A program made the translations under genes and the position numbers. Under the pieces are notes generated by a model. That model had not been told where the DNA came from. It made no database searches and saw nothing but the letters and a program-made list of their open reading frames with translations. 40,494 bases of DNA from Gemmatimonadota bacterium. Its GTDB lineage: Bacteria; Gemmatimonadota; Gemmatimonadetes; Longimicrobiales; Longimicrobiaceae. Shown here piece by piece: positions 16,713 through 23,998 of the stretch. Positions within the stretch are counted from its first letter, which is position 1; the number at the start of each line of letters is the position of its first letter. The stretch is taken from contig JAQBQD010000001.1 in assembly GCA_028287185.1 (NCBI GenBank), positions 1-40,494 on the forward strand. The letters are read 5' to 3'.

Positions 16713-18002
16713 TCACGACCGCGAGTCCGTCCGCTCGATGCGCGCGCCCAAGGCGCGCAGCCGCGAGTCGATCTGCTGGTAGCCGCGTTCGATCTGGCCG
16801 ATGTTGAAGATGTGGCTGGTGCCCTCCGCCCCCAGCGCCGCGATGAGAAGCGCCATGCCCGCGCGGATGTCGGGGCTTTCCACCAGCGCGCCGCGCAGCG
16901 GCGAGCGCCCCGTCACCAGCACGCGGTGCGGGTCGCAGAGCACCAGGCTGGCGCCCATCCCCGCCACCTTGTCCGAGAAGAACATCCGCGACTCGAACAT
17001 CTTCTCGTGGATCAGGATGGTGCCCTCGCACTGCGTGGCCGTGACCAGCGCGATGGAGGTGAGGTCGGCCGGAAAGGCGGGCCAGGGGCCGTCGTCGATC
17101 TTGGGGATGTGGCCGCCCACGTCCATCTGCACCCGCATCTCCTGCTCGCCCGAGATGAACAGGTCGTTGCCGCGCACTTCGGGGACGATCCCCAGCCGGC
17201 TGAAGCCGATGAGGGTGGAGTCCAGGTGCTCCACCGCCGCGTCCTCGATGGTCACCTCGCCGCGCGTGACGGCGGCCAGGCCGATGAACGACCCCACCTC
17301 GATGTGGTCGGACGAGATCCTGAACCGCCCGCCGTGCAGCTTTGGGACGCCCTGGATGCGCAGCGTTCCCGTGCCGATGCCCTCGATGGAGCAGCCCATG
17401 CCGACGAGCATGTTGCACAGGTCCTGCACGTGCGGCTCGGCGGCGGCGTTGCGGATGCGCGTGGTGCCCCGGGCGAGCGAGGCGGCCATCACGGCGTTCT
17501 CGGTGGCCGTCACGCTGGGCTCGTCCAGGAACATGTCCGCCCCGGTCAGCCCGTTCGCGCGGATCTCGAAGATCCGGGCGCCGTACTCCACCGTGGCGCC
17601 CAGCTTCTCCAGCGCCAGGAAGTGCGTGTCCAGCCGGCGCCGGCCGATCACGTCGCCGCCCGGAGGAGGCAGCTTCATCCCCCCCGTGCGCGCCACCATG
17701 GGCCCGGCCAGGAGGATGCTGGCGCGGATGCGCGCGGCGGCCGACTCGTCGAGCTGCGCGCGGCCGATGTCGGCGGCGCGGATGGTAACCTCGTTGGCGC
17801 CCGTCCAGTCGGCCGAGGCGCCCAGGTCGCGCAGCAGGTCCAGCAGGGTGAGCACGTCCTTGATCTTGGGGACGTTCTCCAGCACCACCTCCTCGTCCGT
17901 CAGGAGGGTGGCCGCGAGCATCGGGAGCGCCGCGTTCTTGTTGCCCGTGGGACGGATTCGGCCGCGAAGCCGCTCGCCGCCGTGAACGATGAATTTGGGC
18001 AC
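16713..18002 (-). CDS. murA: UDP-N-acetylglucosamine 1-carboxyvinyltransferase, Asp-type
   Basis: A 429-aa MurA, which transfers enolpyruvate from PEP to UDP-GlcNAc, the first committed step of peptidoglycan synthesis. K22 in PTGNKNAALP is conserved, and FPADLTSIALVTATQ carries the catalytic Asp of the second domain. The active-site loop reads LPPPGGDVIGRRRLDTH (111-127), so residue 117 is Asp where most bacteria have the Cys that fosfomycin alkylates. Start is GTG 18002, with GGAG 7 nt upstream; it gives the family N-terminus (PKFIVHGGERL). An 8-bp hairpin (18039-18046 with 18052-18059) lies in the leader. First gene of murA-UbiK-like-pgeF. Confidence 0.96.
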   Translation of the reverse strand: MPKFIVHGGERLRGRIRPTGNKNAALPMLAATLLTDEEVVLENVPKIKDVLTLLDLLRDLGASADWTGANEVTIRAADIGRAQLDESAAARIRASILLAGPMVARTGGMKLPPPGGDVIGRRRLDTHFLALEKLGATVEYGARIFEIRANGLTGADMFLDEPSVTATENAVMAASLARGTTRIRNAAAEPHVQDLCNMLVGMGCSIEGIGTGTLRIQGVPKLHGGRFRISSDHIEVGSFIGLAAVTRGEVTIEDAAVEHLDSTLIGFSRLGIVPEVRGNDLFISGEQEMRVQMDVGGHIPKIDDGPWPAFPADLTSIALVTATQCEGTILIHEKMFESRMFFSDKVAGMGASLVLCDPHRVLVTGRSPLRGALVESPDIRAGMALLIAALGAEGTSHIFNIGQIERGYQQIDSRLRALGARIERTDSRS

Positions 18003-18261
18003 TTCCGGTCTCCGGTTGGATCGGGGAAAATCGGCGCGGCCGCTCCGGAAGGGAGCGGCGTGCGGCGCGGGCGCGGCTGGGTCGGCCCGGCGACGGGCGC
18101 AAGGATCGTGCGAAGCCGCGCGGACGCCGCGGCACCCCGCCGGAACCTCCCGGCGCGGCGCGATGGGGTGGCTGCACGGGGAAGCTACGGGCCGCCGGGG
18201 GTGCCCGCAACGCGCCGCCGCCCGCCGCGTGGAACGGGCCGGGAGCGGCGCTTGCGCTCGC

Positions 18262-18290
18262 TTGCACGGGCCCGGCCGCAACCGTAAGAT
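18262..18290 (+). promoter_or_regulatory. Promoter of the nitrilase operon
   Basis: TTGCAC (18262-18267), 17 bp, TAAGAT (18285-18290). Transcription would start near 18296, which is itself the A of an ATG (see the short frame at 18296-18388). Confidence 0.7.
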
Positions 18291-18295
18291 TGCCC

Positions 18296-18388
18296 ATGCC
18301 CAGCCTCGCCGCGGCCCTCCGCCGCCCCCGCCCCGCCGCCTCGGTCCGCCCCTCCACGGACGGCTCCGGCCGGCGGTCGACACCGTGA
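18296..18388 (+). CDS. Possible leaderless 30-codon upstream ORF
   Basis: An ATG begins 6 nt after the -10 hexamer, so it would lie at or next to the transcript 5' end. The 30-codon frame is Arg/Pro/Ala/Ser-rich and ends in a TGA that overlaps the GTG start of the nitrilase (GTGA, 18385-18388). The peptide has no recognisable domain. It could couple translation to the downstream gene, which lacks a clear ribosome site, or be chance. Low confidence. Confidence 0.25.
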   Translation: MPSLAAALRRPRPAASVRPSTDGSGRRSTP

Positions 18389-19266
18389 CGGCGAACGGCT
18401 TCGGCGCCCGGCTCCGCATCCGCATCGAGCAGACGGCGCCCGTCCTCGGCGACCCGGCGGCGAACCTCGCGGTCATCGCCCGCGCGCAGGCGGACGCGGC
18501 GGCGGACGGCGTCGATCTCCTGGTGACGCCGGAGCTGTCGGTCACGGGATACGACGTCCGCGACCGAGTCCACGCGCTGGCGGTCTCCGCCGGGCCGGAG
18601 TCCGAGATGTTCGGCCAGTTCGCGGACGGCCCGGACGTGGTGCTGGGGATGATCGAGCAGGGGCCGGGCTTCGTACCGTACAACGCCGCCGTGCACCTCC
18701 GCGGCGGGCGGGTGCTGCACCGGCATCGCAAGGTCTACCTGCCGACGTACGGCATGTTCGACGAGGGGCGCTGGTTCGGCCGGGGCGGCCGGGCGCGGAC
18801 CTACGACGCGGGCGGCGGATGGTGCGTGGGGCTGCTGGTGTGCGAGGACCTGTGGCATCCCGCGCTCGCCTGGCTCCTCGCATCCGCCGGCGCCAACCTG
18901 CTCGTCGTGCAGTCCGCCGCGGCGGGACGCGGGGCGATGGAGGGCGGCGCGAACGGCGGGCGCTTCGCCTCGTGGGGCGCGTGGGAGCACCTGGCCCGCG
19001 CCGCGGCCGTCGCGTACGGCGTCTACGTGGTCCTCGCCAACCGCGCCGGAGTCGAGGGCCCGTGCGTCTTCGCCGGCGGGTCGATGATCGTCGGCCCGGA
19101 CGGCGGCGTGATCGCGCGGGGCGCGGAGGCGGCGGAGGACCGGGTGACGGCGGACCTGTCGATCGACGCGGTCGCCGCAGCCCGGCGGCCGTACTCGCAC
19201 TTGCGCGACGACGACCCGCACCTGGTGGCGCGCGAGATCGCGGCGATGCTGGAGGCGCGGAGGTGA
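18385..19266 (+). CDS. Nitrilase-superfamily amidohydrolase, NAD synthetase glutaminase-like
   Basis: A 293-aa carbon-nitrogen hydrolase with the complete Glu-Lys-Cys triad: E50 (LVTPELSVTGY), K116 (HRKVYLPTYGMFDE) and C153 (LLVCEDLWHP). The KVYLPTYGMFDEGRWF and CEDLWHP segments are closest in appearance to the N-terminal glutaminase domain of glutamine-dependent NAD synthetase, here as a free-standing protein. It would release ammonia from an amide. GTG 18385 is the best start by length, but no good ribosome site is visible. The next gene overlaps it by GTGA and looks like the missing synthetase half. Confidence 0.88.
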   Translation: MTANGFGARLRIRIEQTAPVLGDPAANLAVIARAQADAAADGVDLLVTPELSVTGYDVRDRVHALAVSAGPESEMFGQFADGPDVVLGMIEQGPGFVPYNAAVHLRGGRVLHRHRKVYLPTYGMFDEGRWFGRGGRARTYDAGGGWCVGLLVCEDLWHPALAWLLASAGANLLVVQSAAAGRGAMEGGANGGRFASWGAWEHLARAAAVAYGVYVVLANRAGVEGPCVFAGGSMIVGPDGGVIARGAEAAEDRVTADLSIDAVAAARRPYSHLRDDDPHLVAREIAAMLEARR

Positions 19267-19940
19267 GCGGATCGACCGATTCGCCCAGTTCCGGTGACGC
19301 GTCCACGATGCTTGAAGCGCGCATCGCATCCGTGATCGGCGCCGTCGCCCGCCAGGCGCTGGCGGACCGCGGGCTGCGGCGCGTCGCGCTGCTGGACGAC
19401 GGCGGACCGGAAGCGGCGCTGGCGGCGCGGATTCTCTCGGCCGAGCTGGGACCCGGGGCCGTCGTCCGCGTCCAGGTGGAGGCCGGGGAGGTGGAACCAG
19501 TCTTGCACCTGCTCGGCGGGGATGCGGACGCGGAGCGGGCGGCGGACGGGCTGCGCGGCCTGCGCGCGCGGATGCTGGCGGACGCGCTTCCGGCCAGCCC
19601 CGCGAACCGCACCGCGCTCCTTCTGGGCGGCGACCTTCCGCCCGAGCCCCTGCTGCCGCTGGGCGAGCTGTACGCCGGCGAGGTGGCCGCGCTGGCCGGC
19701 GGATGGAGCGTCCCGTCCGCTGTTCGGCGGATCGTCGAAGCCGCCGGCGGCGTGGACGCGCTGGACGAGGCGCTGCGGCGCTGGATCGACCGGCGCGATC
19801 CGCACGGGCTGGACGCGCTGCCGGACGAAGCCCGGGACGCCGTCCGCCGGGCGTTCGCGGCGGGGCGCGCCGGCCGCGCCTGGCCGCACCTCGTGCCGAA
19901 GCTGGGATACCGCACCCTGGGCGTGGACCTTCACGAGTGA
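19263..19940 (+). CDS. Degenerate NAD synthetase-like domain protein
   Basis: A 225-aa protein that starts with GTG inside the stop of the nitrilase gene. VALLDDGGPEAALAARIL (41-58) lies where the ATP pyrophosphatase loop LSGGxDSA would be, and RARMLADAL, NRTALLLGGD and PLGELYAGEVAALAG (about 101-146) follow the order of conserved NadE segments. The SGGxDS residues are not preserved, and the substrate segment between the LLLGGD and PLGELY motifs is shortened. I infer descent from the synthetase half of a NadE. Whether it still binds nucleotide is unknown; catalysis by the standard mechanism seems unlikely. Resemblance is moderate and was judged by eye. Confidence 0.65.
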   Translation: MSGSTDSPSSGDASTMLEARIASVIGAVARQALADRGLRRVALLDDGGPEAALAARILSAELGPGAVVRVQVEAGEVEPVLHLLGGDADAERAADGLRGLRARMLADALPASPANRTALLLGGDLPPEPLLPLGELYAGEVAALAGGWSVPSAVRRIVEAAGGVDALDEALRRWIDRRDPHGLDALPDEARDAVRRAFAAGRAGRAWPHLVPKLGYRTLGVDLHE

Positions 19941-19971
19941 ACCCTGACACCGCCCCTTCCGGAGGCACCCG

Positions 19972-20604
19972 TTGATCGCCGCTGCCACGCTCCCCCTGCT
20001 GCACCCCGCCGGACACGCGCTGCTCACGATGGCGATGGCGCTGCCCGACACCGTGGTCACCGTGTCCGCGCCGGCGCAGGGCTTCGCGAAGCTGGTCTCC
20101 ACGGTGCAGAGCATCGCCAGCCTCATCATCGCCTTCGCGCTGATCGCCATCGCCATCCCGCTCATCCCCGCCGCCTGGAACTCGCGGAAGATGTACGCGC
20201 GGATCAACGATGTGATCGAGCGCTTCCGCTCGGACATCGATCCCATCGTGAAGCATGCGGTGTCGGTGGCGGACAACCTGGACTACGTGTCCACCTCCAT
20301 CCGCGTGGACGTGCAGCAGCTCAACCAGACCATCGCCGCCACCAACCGCCGCCTGAACCACGCCGCATCGCTTGCCGAGCAGCGCCTGAACGAGTTCAAC
20401 GGGCTGCTGCAGGTGGTGCAGGAGGAGGCGGAGAACCTGTTCATCGGCACCGCCTCGGCCATCCGCGGCGTGCAGGTGGGCGCCGACACCTTCCGCGCGT
20501 ACCAGACGGACGACGACTTCACGGACGAGGAGCTGGAGGCGTACGCGGCCGGCGACGTGCCGGACGTGGCGCCCCCGCACACGCCCCGCCCCCGCGGCGC
20601 CTGA
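19972..20604 (+). CDS. Membrane-anchored coiled-coil protein, DUF948-like
   Basis: A 210-aa protein. One strong transmembrane helix lies at about 46-68 (SLIIAFALIAIAIPLIPAAW), followed by a long helical region with DNLDYVSTSIRVDVQQLNQTI and repeated Asn/Gln/Leu heptads, then an acidic and Pro-rich tail. This is the layout of DUF948 proteins, whose function is unknown; they are often next to YtxH proteins, as here. TTG 19972 is the start because GGAGG lies 6 nt before it. Possible envelope-stress or general-stress role is inference from other phyla. Confidence 0.8.
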   Translation: MIAAATLPLLHPAGHALLTMAMALPDTVVTVSAPAQGFAKLVSTVQSIASLIIAFALIAIAIPLIPAAWNSRKMYARINDVIERFRSDIDPIVKHAVSVADNLDYVSTSIRVDVQQLNQTIAATNRRLNHAASLAEQRLNEFNGLLQVVQEEAENLFIGTASAIRGVQVGADTFRAYQTDDDFTDEELEAYAAGDVPDVAPPHTPRPRGA

Positions 20605-20684
20605 CGGCCCGGGGCGTGACCGAATCGACACCGACGAGCAGGACTTCCGAAGGCTTTGGACCGAACACCCGACCGGAGACGACC

Positions 20685-21056
20685 ATGCCGCGCAACGACA
20701 CGACCGACTTTCTCGCCGCCTTCGCCGTGGGCACGGTGCTGGGCATCGGCGCCACGCTGCTGATGCGGCCCGAGCCCTCGCCCAAGGAGCGCGTCATCCG
20801 CCAGCTCAAGCCCTACCGGAAGGAGCTGAAGCGCGGCTACCGGCAGGTGCGCGGCGGAGTGGGCCGCGGCGCCGAGGCCACGGGCGAGTTCACGGGCGAG
20901 CTGATCGACGCCGGCAAGGAGCTGCTGGGCGAGTTCCGCGGCGAGGTGGCCGGCATCCTGGCCGACGCGCGCGACGAGCTGAAGGAGCTGGCCCGCGGCG
21001 GGGGCCGTGACGCCGCGCGCGCCGCCCGCCGGGCCGGACGCAAGCTGGGCCTCTGA
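20685..21056 (+). CDS. YtxH-like general stress protein
   Basis: A 123-aa protein with an N-terminal transmembrane segment of glycine-zipper type (FLAAFAVGTVLGIGATLLM). It is followed by a long amphipathic, Lys/Arg/Glu/Gly-rich helical region (YRKELKRGYRQVRGGVG, and FRGEVAGILADARDELKEL). This is the YtxH layout (function unknown; stress-induced in Bacillus). ATG 20685 has GGAG 6 nt upstream and is preferred to the GTG at 20616. It ends 5 nt before the next gene. Confidence 0.82.
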   Translation: MPRNDTTDFLAAFAVGTVLGIGATLLMRPEPSPKERVIRQLKPYRKELKRGYRQVRGGVGRGAEATGEFTGELIDAGKELLGEFRGEVAGILADARDELKELARGGGRDAARAARRAGRKLGL

Positions 21057-21061
21057 CGGCG

Positions 21062-21991
21062 TTGCGGCACCGTGGTGTGAGGCCGCTGGCGGCGCTCGCG
21101 CTGGCGGTGGCGCTGCTCCTGCTGCTGCCGGGCCGGGCCTGGGCCTGGGGCCCGGCGACGCACGTGTACCTGGGCACCGGCGTGCTCCAGTCGCTGCAGC
21201 TCCTGCCCGACGCGGTGCGCCAGCTCCTGGCGGCGTACCCGTTCGACTTCCTGTACGGCTCGGTGGCGGCGGACATCTCCCTCGCCAAGAAGTACGTGCC
21301 CGCCGGCCGCCACTGCCACCACTGGCACGTGGGCGAGGAGGTGTTCTCGCGCGCCGGCGACGACCGGCTTCGGGCGATGGGGCTGGGCTACCTGGCGCAC
21401 CTGGCGGCCGACACGGTGGCGCACAACTTCTACGTGCCGCGCCAGCTCCTGCTCACCTCCAGCACCAAGGCGCTCGGCCATTCGTACTGGGAGCACCGGA
21501 TGGACGTGCAGCTCGGCGAGACGTACACCTCGCTGGCGCGCAAGGTGGTGATGGAGCACGACCACTCCGCGGCGGACGCGCTCTTCGACCGGGTGCTCTC
21601 GGGCACCCTGTTCTCGTTCCAGACCAACCGCCGCATCTTCCGGGGGATGATCCGCTTCCAGGACAACGAGCGCTGGCACACGGTGTTCGGCACGATCCTG
21701 GAGAACTCGCGCTGGACGCTGAGCGAGGGGGTGATGGACGACTACGCGCAGCGCTCGTTCGACTACGTGATCGACTACCTGTCCCGCCGCGGAGGCTCCA
21801 TCGCGGCGGGCCTGGACCCCATCGGCGACCTGAACCTGGGCCTCGCCAAGAAGGTGCGCCGCATGGCCCTGAACGACGGCGCCTGGGAGAAGCCCGAGAT
21901 CCTGGCCGAGATGGCCGACGAGTTCTTTCCCCTGCCCGCGGTGCCGTTCGGCCACTGGGCGCGGCGGGGAGGCCCTCACCCGGCGGTCTGA
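21062..21991 (+). CDS. Secreted zinc-dependent phospholipase C-like protein
   Basis: A 309-aa protein with a signal peptide that ends AWA, so the mature protein begins with W29, the N-terminal Trp that ligates zinc in this family. Further metal-ligand motifs are in place: WGPATH (29-34), GSVAADI, HCHHWH, YLAHLAADTVAHNF and HSYWEHRMD. It belongs to the Zn_dep_PLPC family; substrate is not known, and many such proteins in environmental bacteria have not been shown to cleave phospholipids. TTG 21062 is the start, right after YtxH, so it is probably translated from the same transcript. Confidence 0.85.
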   Translation: MRHRGVRPLAALALAVALLLLLPGRAWAWGPATHVYLGTGVLQSLQLLPDAVRQLLAAYPFDFLYGSVAADISLAKKYVPAGRHCHHWHVGEEVFSRAGDDRLRAMGLGYLAHLAADTVAHNFYVPRQLLLTSSTKALGHSYWEHRMDVQLGETYTSLARKVVMEHDHSAADALFDRVLSGTLFSFQTNRRIFRGMIRFQDNERWHTVFGTILENSRWTLSEGVMDDYAQRSFDYVIDYLSRRGGSIAAGLDPIGDLNLGLAKKVRRMALNDGAWEKPEILAEMADEFFPLPAVPFGHWARRGGPHPAV

Positions 21992-22287
21992 GACCCGCCA
22001 CCCTCGGCCGCAAGCGGGAGAAGGCAAGGACTTTCATGGTTTCCGCACGGGACCGCCCTTCCGCGATCGGTTCTGGGGCTCGGCGAAGGCGCGATCGCAG
22101 TTCCATCCGGCGGGGTCATCCCGTGGAATCGATGCGGTGGCGCAAGCTTCTATTCCGTTTGCAGTTGCGGGAACCTTCGCATCCCTCGGCGGCTTCCTAC
22201 GCGGGGAGGGTTGAGGCGACCGCGCCGTGCTGATGGTGTCGCGCGCCGGCAATCGAAATCGATGAGCGAACGAGGGGAGACACCTGG

Positions 22288-22836
22288 ATGACGGAGCGGA
22301 ACGGGAGGGAGGTCGCGACGCTGGCCGGGGGCTGCTTCTGGTGCATCGAGGCGGTGTTCGACGAGCTGAAGGGCGTGGAGCAGGTGGCGTCGGGATATAC
22401 GGGCGGGCACGTGCAAAACCCCACGTACGAGCAGGTGTGCGGCAAGCGCACGGGGCACGCGGAAGCCATCCAGATCACGTTCGACCCTTCGGTGGTGTCG
22501 TATCGCGAGCTGCTGGAAGTGTTCTTCACGGTACACGATCCCACCACGAAGGACCGACAGGGCAACGACGTGGGTCCGCAATACCGCTCCGCCATCTTCT
22601 ACCACTCGCCGGAGCAGCAGGCCACAGCCGTTGAGGTGATGGCGCAGGTGCAGCGGGACGACATCTGGGATGGGAAGGTGGTGACGGAGCTGGCGCCGGC
22701 GGGCGCGTTCTACCCCGCCGAGGCGTACCACCAGGAGTATTTCGCGCGGAACCCGAACCAGCCGTACTGCGCTTTCGTGGTCGCGCCCAAGGTGGCGAAG
22801 TTCCGGCGCAAGTACATGGAGCAGCTCAAGCGGTAG
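22288..22836 (+). CDS. msrA: Peptide-methionine (S)-S-oxide reductase
   Basis: A 182-aa MsrA that reduces methionine-S-sulfoxide in proteins. GGCFWC places the catalytic C16 with C19, and VASGYTGGHVQNPTYEQVC and GPQYRSAIFYHSPEQ are family motifs. GGGGAG lies about 10 nt before the ATG. No MsrB is fused to it. The upstream 296 bp (21992-22287) show no gene or convincing promoter. Confidence 0.97.
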   Translation: MTERNGREVATLAGGCFWCIEAVFDELKGVEQVASGYTGGHVQNPTYEQVCGKRTGHAEAIQITFDPSVVSYRELLEVFFTVHDPTTKDRQGNDVGPQYRSAIFYHSPEQQATAVEVMAQVQRDDIWDGKVVTELAPAGAFYPAEAYHQEYFARNPNQPYCAFVVAPKVAKFRRKYMEQLKR

Positions 22837-22863
22837 CTTCCGCTGGGGATTGGTTGGAAGCGA

Positions 22864-22898
22864 GATCGGCCGCCGGCATCCACTGCCGGCGGCCGATC
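22864..22898. terminator. Terminator between msrA and the DUF3072 gene
   Basis: A 15-bp perfect stem (22864-22878 with 22884-22898) and a 5-nt loop, 27 nt after the msrA stop and about 80 nt after the stop of the convergent minus-strand gene. Probably bidirectional; no U-tract. Confidence 0.75.
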
Positions 22899-22979
22899 CG
22901 TCGTTCCGGGGTCGTCGAGAGACAGGCGTGCGTTCCGAGGTCGGATCTCGGACGAAACGTCGCCGTTCCCTGCCCTTCC

Positions 22980-23201
22980 TCAGTCGACACCCCGGCCGGT
23001 CTTCTCCTGAAGCTCGTCGATCTTCTTCGACGCCTCGGCCTTGGTGAGGTCGTCCTGAACCTCCACGCCGGCCTCCTCGGCCAGGGTGTGGAGGTACGAT
23101 CGCTGGGCCCCCGTCATGGGCTGGTCGCCGGTCGTCCAGCGGTCCGGGTCCTTGATCATGTTGCTCTCGTCCGCGTGCTCCTGCGTCAGCTTATCGGTCA
23201 T
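22980..23201 (-). CDS. DUF3072 protein
   Basis: A 73-aa soluble protein matching the DUF3072 pattern: NMIKDPDRWTTGDQPMTG then AQRSYLHTLAEEAGVEV and LTKAEASKKIDELQEKTGRG. Function unknown. Of two nearby ATGs, the one at 23201 is chosen because GGGAG sits 9 nt before it, whereas it directly abuts the ATG at 23210. A 16-bp palindrome lies about 40 nt upstream. Confidence 0.88.
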   Translation of the reverse strand: MTDKLTQEHADESNMIKDPDRWTTGDQPMTGAQRSYLHTLAEEAGVEVQDDLTKAEASKKIDELQEKTGRGVD

Positions 23202-23241
23202 GGTCGGCATCTCCCGGTTCCGCTGGCCCCATCGGCCAAGT

Positions 23242-23257
23242 CGTTTGCGTGCAAACG
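23242..23257 (-). promoter_or_regulatory. Palindrome upstream of the DUF3072 gene
   Basis: CGTTTGCGTGCAAACG: two 7-bp arms around 2 bp. The size and form fit a dimeric repressor site, but it would also form a short hairpin in RNA. It lies 41-56 bp before the start codon. No good -35/-10 pair was found around it. Confidence 0.35.
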
Positions 23258-23317
23258 GATGGATGCAGAATACATGCCGAACAAAATCCGAATCTGGAAA
23301 CCAGGACGAGATCGTGA

Positions 23318-23998
23318 TCAACCGGCCGCGGGAGATTCGGCGGGCTCGAAGGTGCCGGTGCGGAGGAAGCGGGTGACGAGGGCGCGGACGTCGCGGCGGT
23401 TCATCAGGAACGAGTGCATGGCGGGGACGACGGCGTGGTGGGCGCCGGCCAGGTGCGCTTCATCGACCGACACCTTGCCGTCATAGCTGCCGGCGATCAC
23501 GCCCACGTCCAGGCCTTCGGGCGGCGGCAGGGCGCGCACGGTGGTGCCGTCGGCGGTGCGGAGCTCGGCGAGCGGGCGCAGGAACCAGCCCAGCCACGGC
23601 GCGAAGCGGTCGGCCGCGCGCGAGCCCTGGTTGGGCGGCGCCAGCATCACGACGCGGCCGGCGGGCAGATCCGGCGGCGGATCGTGCGCCAGCATCCAGC
23701 GGACGACGATGTTGCCCAGGCTGTGGCCCACGAAGTGGATGCGGGGCGCCGCCCCGGCCTGCGCCCGCACCTCGGCCGCGAGGGCGGCGCCGATCTGCGG
23801 GATGGTGGCGGCGGTGCTGGAGTATCCCCAGTTGGCGACGCGGAAGCCGTCCGCCTCCAGCGAGCGCGCCAGCATCGCCATGGAAAGCGGGGTGCGGCCC
23901 AGGCCGTGGAGGGTGAACACCAGCTCCCGCGTGTCCGGCTGGGGCGCCGCCGTGCGCTGGGCCGGGCGGGGCCAGGCCGCGAGCGAGGGCACGTTCAC
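23318..23998 (-). CDS. Alpha/beta hydrolase, lipase-like
   Basis: A 226-aa alpha/beta hydrolase. ELVFTLHGLGRTPLSM contains the oxyanion strand, FVGHSLGNIVVRWML holds the nucleophile elbow GHSLG, and DGKVSVDEAHLAGAHHAVV carries the likely acidic and His residues near the C-terminus. No signal peptide. It resembles PGAP1/lipase-type esterases; substrate unknown. GTG 23998 overlaps the gatB stop (GTGA), so it is co-translated with gatCAB, an unusual partner. Confidence 0.85.
   Translation of the reverse strand: MNVPSLAAWPRPAQRTAAPQPDTRELVFTLHGLGRTPLSMAMLARSLEADGFRVANWGYSSTAATIPQIGAALAAEVRAQAGAAPRIHFVGHSLGNIVVRWMLAHDPPPDLPAGRVVMLAPPNQGSRAADRFAPWLGWFLRPLAELRTADGTTVRALPPPEGLDVGVIAGSYDGKVSVDEAHLAGAHHAVVPAMHSFLMNRRDVRALVTRFLRTGTFEPAESPAAG

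Noticed and set aside
16366..20631. Very long minus-strand frame of 1421 codons
   Set aside because: Only its last 109 codons (16366-16695) have a good ribosome site and coherent sequence; the rest is antisense or out of frame to murA and the plus-strand genes.
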